A stretch of DNA of 64,000 nt from Bryobacterales bacterium (lineage in GTDB: Bacteria; Acidobacteriota; Terriglobia; Bryobacterales; UBA6623): the NCBI GenBank assembly GCA_028819255.1, contig JAPPMB010000064.1, positions 107,569 to 171,568 on the forward strand. Direction: 5' to 3'. The notes beneath the pieces were generated by a model. It had not been told where the DNA came from. It made no database searches and was given only the letters and a program-made list of their open reading frames with translations. Of the stretch, positions 52,183-62,188 are shown piece by piece (the stretch's first letter is position 1; each line of letters opens with the position of its first letter). Made by a program: the position numbers and the translations under genes.

Positions 52183-52234
52183 CGACGTCTCGTCCCACGA
52201 ACACACCAGGCCCCCCCGGGTCAGCGGATCGGCT

Positions 52235-52768
52235 ATGGATCACCAAGGAGTCACCATCTGGCTGACCGGACTCTCGGGAGCCGGCAAATCAACGGTCGCG
52301 AGCCTGCTTGCCAGACGCCTTCGGGCCGCCGGTGCAAAGGTCGAGGTTCTTGACGGGGACGTCATCCGGACGAATCTGTCGAAGGGCCTCGGCTTCAGTA
52401 AGGAGGACCGTGACACTAACATCCGGCGGATCGGATTCGTGAGCGGTCTCCTGTCGCGCAACGGAGTCATCGCGATTGTGGCGGCGATTTCGCCGTACCG
52501 TCGCCTGAGGAGAGAGGTCCGCGCGACAACGGAGAACTTCGTGGAAGTGTTCACCTACTGCCCGTTGAGCACGCTCGTTGAGCGGGATGTGAAGGGTCTC
52601 TACAGGAAGGCCCTGGCTGGTGAGATCAAGAACTTCACCGGCGTGTCGGATCCTTACGAGGTTCCGGAAAGCCCTGAGGTCCGGACCGACTCGAGCACCG
52701 AGACACCAGACGAATCCGTGGATGCGGTATGGAGTTACCTAGCCGAAGCCGGGCTGATCAAGCCCTGA
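52235..52768 (+). CDS. cysC: Adenylylsulfate (APS) kinase
   Basis: 177 aa; [84 protein letters not shown]. Confidence 0.96.
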   Translation: MDHQGVTIWLTGLSGAGKSTVASLLARRLRAAGAKVEVLDGDVIRTNLSKGLGFSKEDRDTNIRRIGFVSGLLSRNGVIAIVAAISPYRRLRREVRATTENFVEVFTYCPLSTLVERDVKGLYRKALAGEIKNFTGVSDPYEVPESPEVRTDSSTETPDESVDAVWSYLAEAGLIKP

Positions 52769-53471
52769 ACCGCCATTGCGTCGGACCGGATCGACTTCCG
52801 ACTGCGATCGATCCGTTCGACGGGGTCGTCGGTCTCGGAAATTCAGGGAGGCCCGGCCGCTCCGAGACGAGCGCCGCTGCCTACGTCGGCCACCCGTCAA
52901 GTCCGGTGTCTGTGACACCGGGTACGCAGGCTGGTCGAGGCAGACTGCACGAGTTCCGAGTGTCCTTGGCCATCAACGCCAGGACCCGGTCGGCCTTCCC
53001 CAACGACGGCGAGCGCGCACCTCCGATCCGGCGCATCATGTTCGGGTCGCGCAGCGTCTTCATGCGGAATGTAGTCGGCCTCAGGGCCGTGCATCTGGGG
53101 AACGCCCCCACTCGCGTAGCGAACTGCTGCTCTGGCGTGTCCTTGCCCGTAGCGGTGAAGACGGAAATCCACGAGGGTCACCCCTCAGGCAATGTCCGAG
53201 ATCCTTGCGGGACCTGGAGACGTCCAGCGAGGTGAACGCCCTCTCGGGGTGCCCCGCAACTTGCTTTGGAAACGCCCCCGTCGGTGCCCGACCAAGATCC
53301 CGTCGGAGAATGTAACGCGTCTGCAAGATTGGTCTTGGGCGGGGCCGTCGCGTCGCGCCGGAACCAAGGAAAGGGGTAGGCATCGGGTCCGTGTTCAGCG
53401 GGCCGGCTCAATTGCCTCGGAGGAGGACGCGCAAGATGAATAGGCTAGACAATGACGAGGAGGGAGTAGCC

Positions 53472-54067
53472 ATGAAGAGCCTGCCTGAGCGCATCATGGA
53501 ATACGCCGAGGCCCTGCCGGAGGCCACGCCGATCAGTCCGGCGGCGTTGCTCCACCGTGGCACGCGCGGGGCCGTGAGCCAGGCACTCTCTCGCTTGGCT
53601 CGCGCAGATCGGCTCATGCGGATCTGCCACGGAGTCCTTATGCGCTGGATCCAGACCCGCTTCGGGCTTCCCGCGCCCAGTCTCGAAAAGGTGCTCAGCG
53701 CCCTGTCGGAACTGCGAAGCGAGACTATCGTTCCCAATGGCGGGGACGCGGCCAATTGGCTTGGCCTAGCGACACAGAACACGATTCGATCGATCTATCC
53801 CACCTCCGGCCCCAACGTCTCCTGCACTTTGGTGCCCATCCCGTGGAATTGCTCCACGCACCATGCTGGCAGCTGGCTTCCCCACACCGAACGGCCGGGG
53901 TGGTGATCCGCGCCATCGCGTGGCTAGGTCCCAACGAGATTGAGAAGAGTCTGGACGCCGTTCTGCCAACGCTCTCCCGAGAAGACCTGCATGAGCTTGC
54001 CGCCGCACGGACTGACATGCCCACGTGGATAGCGGAACCATTGAGTGTGCGCCTCGCCGATGGATGA
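53472..54067 (+). pseudogene. AbiEi/DUF6088-like antitoxin, split by a single-base deletion near 53815
   Basis: Frame 1: MKSLPERIMEYAEALPEATPISPAALLHRGTRGAVSQALSRLARADRLMRICHGVLMRW...GGDAANWLGLATQNTIRSIYPTSGPN; continues in another frame as RLLHFGAHPVELLHAPCWQLASPHRTAGVVIRAIAWLGPNEIEKSLDAVLPTLSREDLHELAAARTDMPTWIAEPLSVRLADG. Confidence 0.75.
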
Positions 54068-54670
54068 TGCAGCGTACCCGTCTCTCTTGGCCGACGAGAG
54101 GCGTGACGCCCTGCAAGTGGTAGGGCGAAGCGCCGGACAAAGGACCTTTGTTATCGAGAAGGACATTTGGGTCGTAGCGATTCTCGGCGTTCTGTTCGAA
54201 GGTGCTCTTGAGCAGCACTTGGTGTTCCAAGGCGGCACTTCGCTGTCCAAGGTGTGGTGCGCGATCCGGCGGTTCTCCGAAGACATCGGCATCACCTATG
54301 ACATCCGCAGGTTCGCACCGGACTTGGCCGCCGGTGCCGGCGAGGCGGCACTCCCCCAACCGCAGTCAGGAGAAGCGTTGGACAAAGGCGATCCGTCATC
54401 GCCTCGCAGGGTGAGTCCGCGACCGGGACGGTCCGCTCGTAGGAGAGGACCTTGCGCGCGCCGGCTTCGAGGCACCGGTTCGTCCGGAGTCCGAGTGCCT
54501 CTGCGTATGGTGCGATCCGCTGTTCGAGCCACTCGGGACCATGCGTCCAGAGGTGAAAGTTGACTTCGGAGCACACTCCATGGGCGAGCCCCATCTGTCC
54601 CGCTCAGTCGTGTGCGATGCCGCTACGCACCTTCCGGATCTTGAGTTTCCGGAGGCGCGGCCAGCCGTCA
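54060..54670 (+). pseudogene. AbiEii/AbiGii-like nucleotidyltransferase toxin, frameshifted, nonsense-mutated and 3' truncated
   Basis: MDDAAYPSLLADERRDALQVVGRSAGQRTFVIEKDIWVVAILGVLFEGALEQHLVFQGGTSLSKVWCAIRRFSEDIGI; then other frame NRSQEKRWTKAIRHRLAG*VRDRDGPLVGEDLARAGFEAPVRPESECLCVWCDPLFEPLGTMRPEVKVDFGAHSMGEPHLSRSVVCDAATHLPDLEFPEARPAVK, where alignment-like sequence stops. Confidence 0.75.
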
Positions 54671-55060
54671 AATTTCATCGAAGAACCAAGTCACCGTCGA
54701 GTCGCCCCTCGGTTCCGGCGACCGACGATCAGATTCCTCAATGAGCGTGCGGAGCTGAGCGGACTTGATGTCGGCGAGCCGTTCGTCCTCGAACGAGACG
54801 TACGGCAAGCGCTCCACACGCGTGCCGAGCTAAACCCGCTCGGCGCGGAGTTGATGCATGTAGGTGGTCTTGCTCGCCCGACGCACACCATAGACAGCAG
54901 TGGCCTTGCCGGAAAAACGGTTCGTGCCCGGAACCCGTCGCGGCGTGAACGAAGGCAGGGGCGTTGCCGCCGAGTCGGCCAGGAATTCGCCCACGAAATG
55001 CCTGAAGAGAGGTTGGGAGACCACTGGAATCCGACTATTCTCCTGATCAAGAGGATAAAT
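54668..55060 (-). pseudogene. AAA ATPase (DUF4143-type) remnant with in-frame TAG, truncated after Walker B
   Basis: Reverse strand: IPVVSQPLFRHFVGEFLADSAATPLPSFTPRRVPGTNRFSGKATAVYGVRRASKTTYMHQLRAERV*LGTRVERLPYVSFEDERLADIKSAQLRTLIEESDRRSPEPRGDSTVTWFFDEI*. Confidence 0.65.
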
Positions 55061-55354
55061 TTCGACCGAGGTCGCAACATGGAGGATTCGGCTGACCCCT
55101 CCGCCGTCTTCAGAAGATGGACGCCATGCTTGATCGTGCGCTCTCCGTCGAGCCCGCCGGCGATCAAGGTCGGGCCGTGAGCAAGGCCCTCCCGGTCGGC
55201 ACCCCTTCTCGCCCCCGCGAGGGTGGACCGTGGGGTCAGCTGAGTCCAGATACGGGCGGGGCCGGAAGCCATTCGAGGTCGCACTCCCGGCGGAGATGGA
55301 GCGGTCGGCTCGCCACACCCCTGCTTGCCGTGAGTCACGCCCCACGCATTCCGC

Positions 55355-56407
55355 CTACCCGACGGGCATTCCCTCGGGCAGCAGGTAGTACCCGGCCACG
55401 ATGTAGATGCAGTAGGCGGCCAGCAATATGTAACCGAAACCCCGCTTGAGGACGTCCCTCGATGCGAAAACTCCCACCCGGAACACAACCAGAATGAAGA
55501 GCATTGCCGGGAAGAGAACGGTGAAGAAATTGCCGCCCGCGTGCAGACCCGTCGGCGTCACCGCGGCGGCGGTGCCGGCCACAAAGAGCACGTTCAGGAT
55601 GTCTGCCCCGATGACGTTGCCCACGGCCAGTTCGCCTTGGCCGCGGCGGGCTGCGGTGACCGCCGTGACCAGCTCGGGCAGCGAGGTTCCAAAGGCCACC
55701 AATGTGGCCGCAATGACGCTCTCGGGCACGGACACGCGCATGGCCGCTTCCGTCACCCCGGGAATCACCACGTGCGCTGAAATCACGACGAACGCCACCG
55801 CGGCCGCCAGCTGCGCCAGCGTCAGCCACGCCGGGCTGCGGGCAGCTTCCTCGGATGCGACGGTCGAGGCCCGCTCTTGGCTTGCCCAGCGCACCGAGAT
55901 GTAGAGATAGGCTGCCAGCAGGGCAACGAGGACGAATCCGCTCCATTGGGCAAGCGTGCCGCCCTCCGAAAACGCCTGGTCCGGACGCGACCAGGGAAGA
56001 CACAGGACGACCAGTAGAACACCTGCCCCAAGCTGGATCCATCCTTGGCGGTTCACGATCTTCGGGTCCAGCCGCAGTGGCGCAACTAGACAGGCAAGAC
56101 CGAGAATGAGCCCGGTATCGGCGATGACCGAACCGACGGCGTTGCCGAGCGCTAGGCCGGGCGATCCCTCAACCGCCGCCAGGACCGACACCGCGGCCTC
56201 GGGCGCGGTCGTCCCTAGGCTCACAATGGTCGCGCCGACCACCATCGGCGGGATCCGCAGGCTCTCGGAGAGTTCGACCGCCTTGTCCACTAGGACATCT
56301 GCGGCCTTGCCAAGGACCAGCAGCGATACCGCAATGCCGGCGAGGAGAACTGACCAATGAACCTGGGAAAAGAACTGCGATAGCGCTTCGTCCATCCCCT
56401 CCGTCAA
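55355..56407 (-). CDS. Calcium/sodium antiporter (CaCA family, YrbG-like)
   Basis: 350 aa; two inverted alpha-repeats: GATIVSLGTTAPEAAVSVLAAVEGSPGLALGNAVGSVIADTGLILG and AATLVAFGTSLPELVTAVTAARRGQGELAVGNVIGADILNVLFV. Confidence 0.95.
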   Translation of the reverse strand: MTEGMDEALSQFFSQVHWSVLLAGIAVSLLVLGKAADVLVDKAVELSESLRIPPMVVGATIVSLGTTAPEAAVSVLAAVEGSPGLALGNAVGSVIADTGLILGLACLVAPLRLDPKIVNRQGWIQLGAGVLLVVLCLPWSRPDQAFSEGGTLAQWSGFVLVALLAAYLYISVRWASQERASTVASEEAARSPAWLTLAQLAAAVAFVVISAHVVIPGVTEAAMRVSVPESVIAATLVAFGTSLPELVTAVTAARRGQGELAVGNVIGADILNVLFVAGTAAAVTPTGLHAGGNFFTVLFPAMLFILVVFRVGVFASRDVLKRGFGYILLAAYCIYIVAGYYLLPEGMPVG

Positions 56408-56477
56408 GTCTACCGAAACCTGGACATCTCTCCGTGCGGAATGCCGTCTGGCTTCCGTACAATACGGGCAGGGAAGA

Positions 56478-59400
56478 GTGAGCCGGAAAAGTCGAGCCTT
56501 GTGGGTCGGGCGTGTCGTGGCGGGCTTTGCGCTGGTCGCCTTGGCGCCATGCCTGCCGGTGGCCGGCCAAGACGGCCTGGAGCACTTCGAAAAGAACGTG
56601 CGGCCTCTCCTGGCCGAAAACTGCTTCGCTTGTCACAGCGCGGAGGCGCCCAGCGTCTTCGCAAACTTGCGCCTCGACAGCCGGGCGGGCATGCTGGCCG
56701 GTGGGGATTCAGGCCCGGCTGTGGTGCCCGGAGACTCCGTTGCCAGCCTCCTGCTCAGGGCCGTTCGCGGTCAGGCCAAGGCGCTGATGCCCCCGACCGG
56801 CCGTCTGGACGCCGACCGGATCGCGGATCTCGCAGACTGGGTGGACGCTGGTGCGCCCTGGCCTGAAGAGGGCGCGGCAGGCCTGCCCGACCCGGGCGAG
56901 GCCTTCGATCTGGAAGCGCGAAGGCGGCAGCACTGGGCCTGGCAGCCCGTGCAGCCCGTGGCCCCCCCGCTGGTAAGGGACGAGGACTGGCCGAAGTCCG
57001 AGATCGACCGGTTCATTCTCGCTCGGCTCGAGGAGGAGGGATTGCGGCCGGCGCCCGCGGCGGACCGCTACACGCTGCTCCGCAGACTGTCCTTTGCCCT
57101 GACCGGCATTCCCCCGACGCCAGGTGAGATCGACGAGTTTCTTCAGGACCGTTCGCCCCGGGCGGTCAACACCGTGGTGGAGCGCCTGATTTCGTCGCCG
57201 CACTTCGGTGAGCGCTGGGCCCGTCACTGGATGGACCTGGTGCGCTACACGGAGTCCCACGGGAGTGAGGGTGACCCCGACATTCCCGAGGCGTGGCGGT
57301 ACCGGGACTACCTGATCCGAGCCTTCAACGACGACGTGCCGTACGACCAGCTGGTGAGGGAGCATCTGGCCGGCGACCTGCTGCCCGCACCTCGCTACAA
57401 CGAGACGCTCCGCGTAAACGAGTCCCTTCTCGGAACGGCCCACTACCGGATGATCGAGCACGGATTCCAGCCTGTCGACCCTTGGGAAGACAGGGTCAAG
57501 TGGACGGACAACCAGATCGACGTCTTCTCGAAGGCGTTTCAGGCACTGACCGTTTCCTGCGCGCGGTGCCACGATCACAAGTTCGACGCGATCAGCCAAC
57601 GCGACTACTACGCCCTCTTCGGGATTCTCGGAAGCGCACGACCCGTCCAGAGGGCGGTAGACGTCCCGGAGGTGCTGCTGAGGAACCGAGATGCTCTGAG
57701 GGAGGCGAAGGCGGAGATTCGCGATGCCCTCGCCGTGGTCTGGATGGAAGCCGCCGACGGGCTTGCCGCGAGGCTGCAGAGCGGGGACGAGGCAATCGCC
57801 CGGGCTCTCGAAGCCGCTGCCTGTGACCCTGACAGCCCTCTGTTCCCCTGGTTCGACCTGTCCGGCCGGTCCAGCGAGGGAATCAAGTCCGGCTGGGACC
57901 GCATCGCGTCCGGGTGGAAGCGGCAGCGGGCTCTTCGGAAAGCCTTCAACAAGGCGAAGTTCAAGAAAATCTGGAAGCTGGCAGAGAGTGACGAGGGCTG
58001 GATGCGACTCGGAGTCGGCACGACGCAAGGCGTGTCGGGTGCGGGGGAGTACTCGATTCTCCCCGCCGGCGACCGGATCGTCGAGGGCATCTACCGGCCG
58101 GGTGTGCACAGCGGCCTGCTGTCTCGGCGTCACAACGGCGTGTTGCAGACGCAGCGATTCACGATCGACAGCGACTACATCTCGTTCCAGGTCCAGGGAT
58201 CCGGTCTCAGCGTAGTCCGCCTGATCGTGGAGAACTACGCCGTGCCTCGTGCGGGAATCTACTGGCAGCGCTACTCGCCCAAGTCGGACGCGCCGGTCTG
58301 GGCCGGCTGGGACACCAGGTACTGGAAGGGGTTCAGCGCCTACCTCGAGTTCGCGACCGTGGAGGACGCAACCAACTTCGCGCTGGACCAGGAGGATTCG
58401 CGCAAGCAGCCGAGACCCCAGCGCCCAACGGACGGGCGGTCGCACTTTGGAGCTCTGGCTGTCGCCTTTCACGACGAGAATGTGGCTCCCAAGGATCTGG
58501 ATGAGGCGATTGAATACCTGCTGGAGGCGGACCCGCCGCAGACCGAGGCCGACCTGGCCCAACACTACGCCCATCGTCTTCGGGAGGCCGTCGCGGCCTG
58601 GCGGGACGGATCGATTTCGCCTTCGCAGGCCGACTATCTGGACTTCTTCGTTCGAAACCGCGTGCTGCCGTCATCACTCGGGACCTCGGTCCGACTTGAC
58701 GGGCTGGTTGCGCACTATAGGGCGTTGGAGGACGAGGTGCCCGTCTACCGTCGCGCGCCCAGCGTGCTCGACGAGGCGGGACCTGATCAGCAGTTGCTTG
58801 TGCGGGGCAACCACAACGACCAGGGAGAGCCGGTCAGACGGCGCTATCTGGCCGCATTGGGCAGTGAGGCTTACGCTGACCCGGGCACGACGCGCCTGCG
58901 GCTTGCCGAGGAGGTGACGGACCCTAGGAATCCGCTCACGGCCCGCGTGATCGTTAATCGCGTCTGGAGCCACCTCTACGGGCGGGGCCTGGTTGCGACG
59001 GTTGACAACTTCGGACGGGTTGGCAGCCTTCCGTCCCATCCCGAGCTGCTCGACTATCTGGCGGACCACTTCGTACGGGACGGCTGGTCTTTCAAGAGGC
59101 TGATCCGGCGCCTGATCCTCACTTCGACGTACCAGCAGAGCAGCGAGGCGTCCGAACGCGCCATGGAAATCGATCCCGGCAACGCGCTTGTCCAGCACAT
59201 GCCCGTCCGGCGTCTCGAGGGCGAGGTCATTCGCGACAGCCTGCTGGCGGTTTCCGGAGAACTGGACGACAAGCTGATGGGGCCGTCCGTCAACGTTTAC
59301 TACGCGTTTGCCAAAGGAAAGACCAAGGGTGACCGGCCCAAGGGGCCGCTGGACGGGGAAGGCCGCCGGAGCGTCTACCAGGAGATCCGCCGAAACGCCC

Positions 59401-59732
59401 ACAACCCGTTCCTTGAGGTGTTCGACCAGCCCAAGCCGTCCTCGACGCGCGGACAGAGGGACGTCACAAACGTCCCGGCCCAGTCGCTGACGATGCTGAA
59501 CAGCCCACTGGTGCTTGGTCAGGCGAATCTGTGGGGAGAGCGGCTGGCTGCCCGGACGGCGCCGAAATCGGCGACTGTCAGGTCGATGTTCCTGGCAGCC
59601 CTCGGGCGGCCGCCGGATCCCTTGGAACTCGACCGCAGCCTGGGTTACCTGGGGCAGAGCGCCGGCGCCGACGAATGGGCGGATCTCGCTCATGCACTGT
59701 TCAATCTCAAGGAGTTCCTCTACGTCCGCTAG
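56478..59732 (+). CDS. PSCyt1 (planctomycete cytochrome c) / DUF1549 / DUF1553 (PSD1) protein
   Basis: 1084 aa; RPLLAENCFACHSAE (CxxCH), SEIDRFILARLEEEGLRPAPAADRYTLLRRLSFALTGIPPTPGEIDEFL, HFGERWARHWMDLVRYTESHG, CARCHDHKFDAISQRDYYALFGI, NPLTARVIVNRVWSHLYGRGLVATVDNFG. Confidence 0.95.
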   Translation: MSRKSRALWVGRVVAGFALVALAPCLPVAGQDGLEHFEKNVRPLLAENCFACHSAEAPSVFANLRLDSRAGMLAGGDSGPAVVPGDSVASLLLRAVRGQAKALMPPTGRLDADRIADLADWVDAGAPWPEEGAAGLPDPGEAFDLEARRRQHWAWQPVQPVAPPLVRDEDWPKSEIDRFILARLEEEGLRPAPAADRYTLLRRLSFALTGIPPTPGEIDEFLQDRSPRAVNTVVERLISSPHFGERWARHWMDLVRYTESHGSEGDPDIPEAWRYRDYLIRAFNDDVPYDQLVREHLAGDLLPAPRYNETLRVNESLLGTAHYRMIEHGFQPVDPWEDRVKWTDNQIDVFSKAFQALTVSCARCHDHKFDAISQRDYYALFGILGSARPVQRAVDVPEVLLRNRDALREAKAEIRDALAVVWMEAADGLAARLQSGDEAIARALEAAACDPDSPLFPWFDLSGRSSEGIKSGWDRIASGWKRQRALRKAFNKAKFKKIWKLAESDEGWMRLGVGTTQGVSGAGEYSILPAGDRIVEGIYRPGVHSGLLSRRHNGVLQTQRFTIDSDYISFQVQGSGLSVVRLIVENYAVPRAGIYWQRYSPKSDAPVWAGWDTRYWKGFSAYLEFATVEDATNFALDQEDSRKQPRPQRPTDGRSHFGALAVAFHDENVAPKDLDEAIEYLLEADPPQTEADLAQHYAHRLREAVAAWRDGSISPSQADYLDFFVRNRVLPSSLGTSVRLDGLVAHYRALEDEVPVYRRAPSVLDEAGPDQQLLVRGNHNDQGEPVRRRYLAALGSEAYADPGTTRLRLAEEVTDPRNPLTARVIVNRVWSHLYGRGLVATVDNFGRVGSLPSHPELLDYLADHFVRDGWSFKRLIRRLILTSTYQQSSEASERAMEIDPGNALVQHMPVRRLEGEVIRDSLLAVSGELDDKLMGPSVNVYYAFAKGKTKGDRPKGPLDGEGRRSVYQEIRRNAHNPFLEVFDQPKPSSTRGQRDVTNVPAQSLTMLNSPLVLGQANLWGERLAARTAPKSATVRSMFLAALGRPPDPLELDRSLGYLGQSAGADEWADLAHALFNLKEFLYVR

Positions 59733-59771
59733 ATTCGGGGGAGCGGCGGGCCTCGAGAGCAGCTTCCGGCC

Positions 59772-60215
59772 ATGAGCTCGCTTGGTGCGAAGCAGCAATT
59801 CGGGAGTCGCCCCATACTGGGAGTGGGTGGCCTTGTGTTTGACAATGGCCGCGTGCTCCTCGTCCGGCGCGGCGTTGCGCCGGCGAAGGGGTATTGGTCG
59901 ATTCCGGGCGGCAAGCTCCGGATGGGGGAGACGCTGACGGAAGGAGTCGAGCGGGAGTTGTTCGAGGAGACGGGCCTGCATGTGCGCGTGGGCGCCCTCG
60001 TCGAGGTGTATGAACGGCTGCCCCGACGTGTTGGAACGGGCGCTCACTACGTCGTGCTCGACTACCTTTGCGAAGTGACAGGAGGCTCCCTGCGTGCGGG
60101 AGATGACGCCGAAGAGGCCCAGTGGCTTCCTGTAGACGGACTGGGGGGCCTGCCTCTGACGCCCGGCGCTGCCGAGGTCATCCAGAAGGCCCACCGCATG
60201 GCGGCCGGGAACTGA
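59772..60215 (+). CDS. NUDIX hydrolase
   Basis: 147 aa; NUDIX box GGKLRMGETLTEGVERELFEETGLHV. Confidence 0.95.
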   Translation: MSSLGAKQQFGSRPILGVGGLVFDNGRVLLVRRGVAPAKGYWSIPGGKLRMGETLTEGVERELFEETGLHVRVGALVEVYERLPRRVGTGAHYVVLDYLCEVTGGSLRAGDDAEEAQWLPVDGLGGLPLTPGAAEVIQKAHRMAAGN

Positions 60216-60232
60216 GGATCCCGGATCGGACA

Positions 60233-62188
60233 ATGCTCTCGAATCCATATGAGGCGCTGGAGTTCGGCGAGGTTGCGGCCCTTCTGCGCCGGTACACGTT
60301 CAGTCCGCTCGGCTTCGCCCGCATTGACGACCTGATTGCCAATCCGCGGCTGGAATCGGCCGACGTGGCCAGCGACGAGCTTTCGACGGTCGCGGAGTGT
60401 GCCGGCTGGCTGCGTGCCGCCGAGCGCGCGGACGAGCTGGAGACCCCGCCTGTGCCGCGGTTCGAAGGAATCGCGGACGTCCGTGAAGCCGTGCGGAGGC
60501 TCTCGACGGAAGGCATCGTGCTTGATGCCAGGGAGATCCGCGAGATTCTCGACCTGCTGGCCGCCGCGGAGGTCCACCGGGCCGCATTGCTGAAGGACCC
60601 GGCTGCCCGGCCCGGTCTGCATGCCCGCGGGAGCGCGGTTCCCGACCTGCGCATTCTCGTTTCCGAGCTTGCCGGGAAGATCCTGCCCAACGACGAGATC
60701 TCGAGTTTGGCGAGCACCGCACTCTCCAGGACGCGACGCTTCATCGAGAAGCAGAGGCAGGTCGTAGAGACCTCGCTTGAGCGGTTCGTCCGAAAATACG
60801 CGGACTCGGGCGCCCTGCAGGACCGGTACGTCACCATGCGCAACGGACGCACCGTCGTGCCCATCAAGGCACAGTGGAAGTCACGCATTGACGGCATCGT
60901 GCACGGGGCCAGCTCAACGGGCCAGACCGTATTCGTGGAACCGCTCGACACGATCGTCCAGAACAACCGGCTGGTGAGGCTCCGCGAGGACGAGCAGGCC
61001 GAGATCCTCAGGATCCTTCGCAGAATGAGCGCGCGCCTTCGGTCGGAGCGATCGGCGATCGCAGCGACCGTCACGGCCGTCGGGGATCTCGAGTACCTCT
61101 TCGCCCGGGCGCGGTTCTGTGTGGCGTTCGACTGCTGCCTGCCACGGTTCCGGAGTCCGGCTGAAGGGCGGGTCTCGATCAGGGAAGGCAGACACCCAGT
61201 GCTCCAGTCTCTGCTGTCGAAGGTCAGCCGGCGTCCGGTGCCGATGACCGTCCACCTCGACGGCGGACTGCGGACGATGATCGTGAGCGGGCCGAATGCG
61301 GGCGGCAAGACCGTGGTGCTGAAGACGATCGGTGTTCTGGCCGCCATGGCACAGGCCGGCATCCCCGTGCCCGCCGAGAGCGCGGAGTTTCCGTGGTTCG
61401 ACCGCATTCTCGCCGACATAGGCGACGCCCAGTCGATCAGCGAGAGCCTGAGCACGTTCTCGGCCCACGTGTCGAGGCTGACGGCGATTCTCCAAAGCGC
61501 GACTCGCGGAAGCCTGGTGGTGCTTGACGAGCTTGGGACGGCGACGGATCCGGAGGACGGCGGCGCCCTTGCGATCGCGGTCGTGGAGCGGCTGCAGGCG
61601 ACGGGCGGCTTCGCGATCATTTCGACACACTTGCCAGAGCTCAAAATGTACGGCTCTGGCGCTGGCGGGATCCTCACAGCGTCGATGGGCTTTGACGAGG
61701 CGAGGCTCAGCGTGACCTACCGGCTGCAGACCGGCGTTCCCGGGCAGTCGGCCGGTCTGGACATGGCGGAGCGCTTCGGCATGCCGTCCGAAGTCGTCAG
61801 GCGGGCGCGCAGCCTCAAGGGGAGGGCCGGCGAGCAGGTGGAGCAGTTCCTGTCGGAACTGCGTCGACAGGCTGGCCGGTACGAGACCCTCGCCAGCGAG
61901 GCTCGGGCCCAGGCGAGGGAATTCGAGGCTCGCAAGCGGGAGATTGAAGACCAGAACGCCCGGCGGTCAAGAGAGCTTCGTCGGGAGACCGAGGCCCGCA
62001 TCGAGGAACTGGCCCGCAAGCTGGAGAAACGGTTCCAGTCGGCCCTGGACGCCGCTGTGAGAAGGGTGCAGTCCGCGTCGGGCAAGGCACGGCGCTCGGT
62101 CCGTCGCAGGGCGGCGCAATCGCTCGGGGGCTTCCGGCGCGCTGTGCGCGGAGATGTGGCCTCGGCGCTCGGCGGCCGTGCCGCCTAG
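60233..62188 (+). CDS. mutS2: Endonuclease MutS2, MutS core/ATPase portion, ends at an in-frame TAG before the Smr domain
   Basis: MLSNPYEALEFGEVAALLRRYTFSPLGFARIDDL; MIVSGPNAGGKTVVLKTIGVLAAMAQAGIPVPAESAEFPWFDRILADIGDAQSISESLSTFSAHVSRL; LVVLDELGTATDPEDGGALA; coiled-coil C-terminus. Confidence 0.93.
   Translation: MLSNPYEALEFGEVAALLRRYTFSPLGFARIDDLIANPRLESADVASDELSTVAECAGWLRAAERADELETPPVPRFEGIADVREAVRRLSTEGIVLDAREIREILDLLAAAEVHRAALLKDPAARPGLHARGSAVPDLRILVSELAGKILPNDEISSLASTALSRTRRFIEKQRQVVETSLERFVRKYADSGALQDRYVTMRNGRTVVPIKAQWKSRIDGIVHGASSTGQTVFVEPLDTIVQNNRLVRLREDEQAEILRILRRMSARLRSERSAIAATVTAVGDLEYLFARARFCVAFDCCLPRFRSPAEGRVSIREGRHPVLQSLLSKVSRRPVPMTVHLDGGLRTMIVSGPNAGGKTVVLKTIGVLAAMAQAGIPVPAESAEFPWFDRILADIGDAQSISESLSTFSAHVSRLTAILQSATRGSLVVLDELGTATDPEDGGALAIAVVERLQATGGFAIISTHLPELKMYGSGAGGILTASMGFDEARLSVTYRLQTGVPGQSAGLDMAERFGMPSEVVRRARSLKGRAGEQVEQFLSELRRQAGRYETLASEARAQAREFEARKREIEDQNARRSRELRRETEARIEELARKLEKRFQSALDAAVRRVQSASGKARRSVRRRAAQSLGGFRRAVRGDVASALGGRAA

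Noticed and set aside
56709-58574. 621-aa minus-strand ORF (and 58674..60248, 524 aa)
   Set aside because: Antisense to the PSCyt1/DUF1549/DUF1553 and NUDIX genes.
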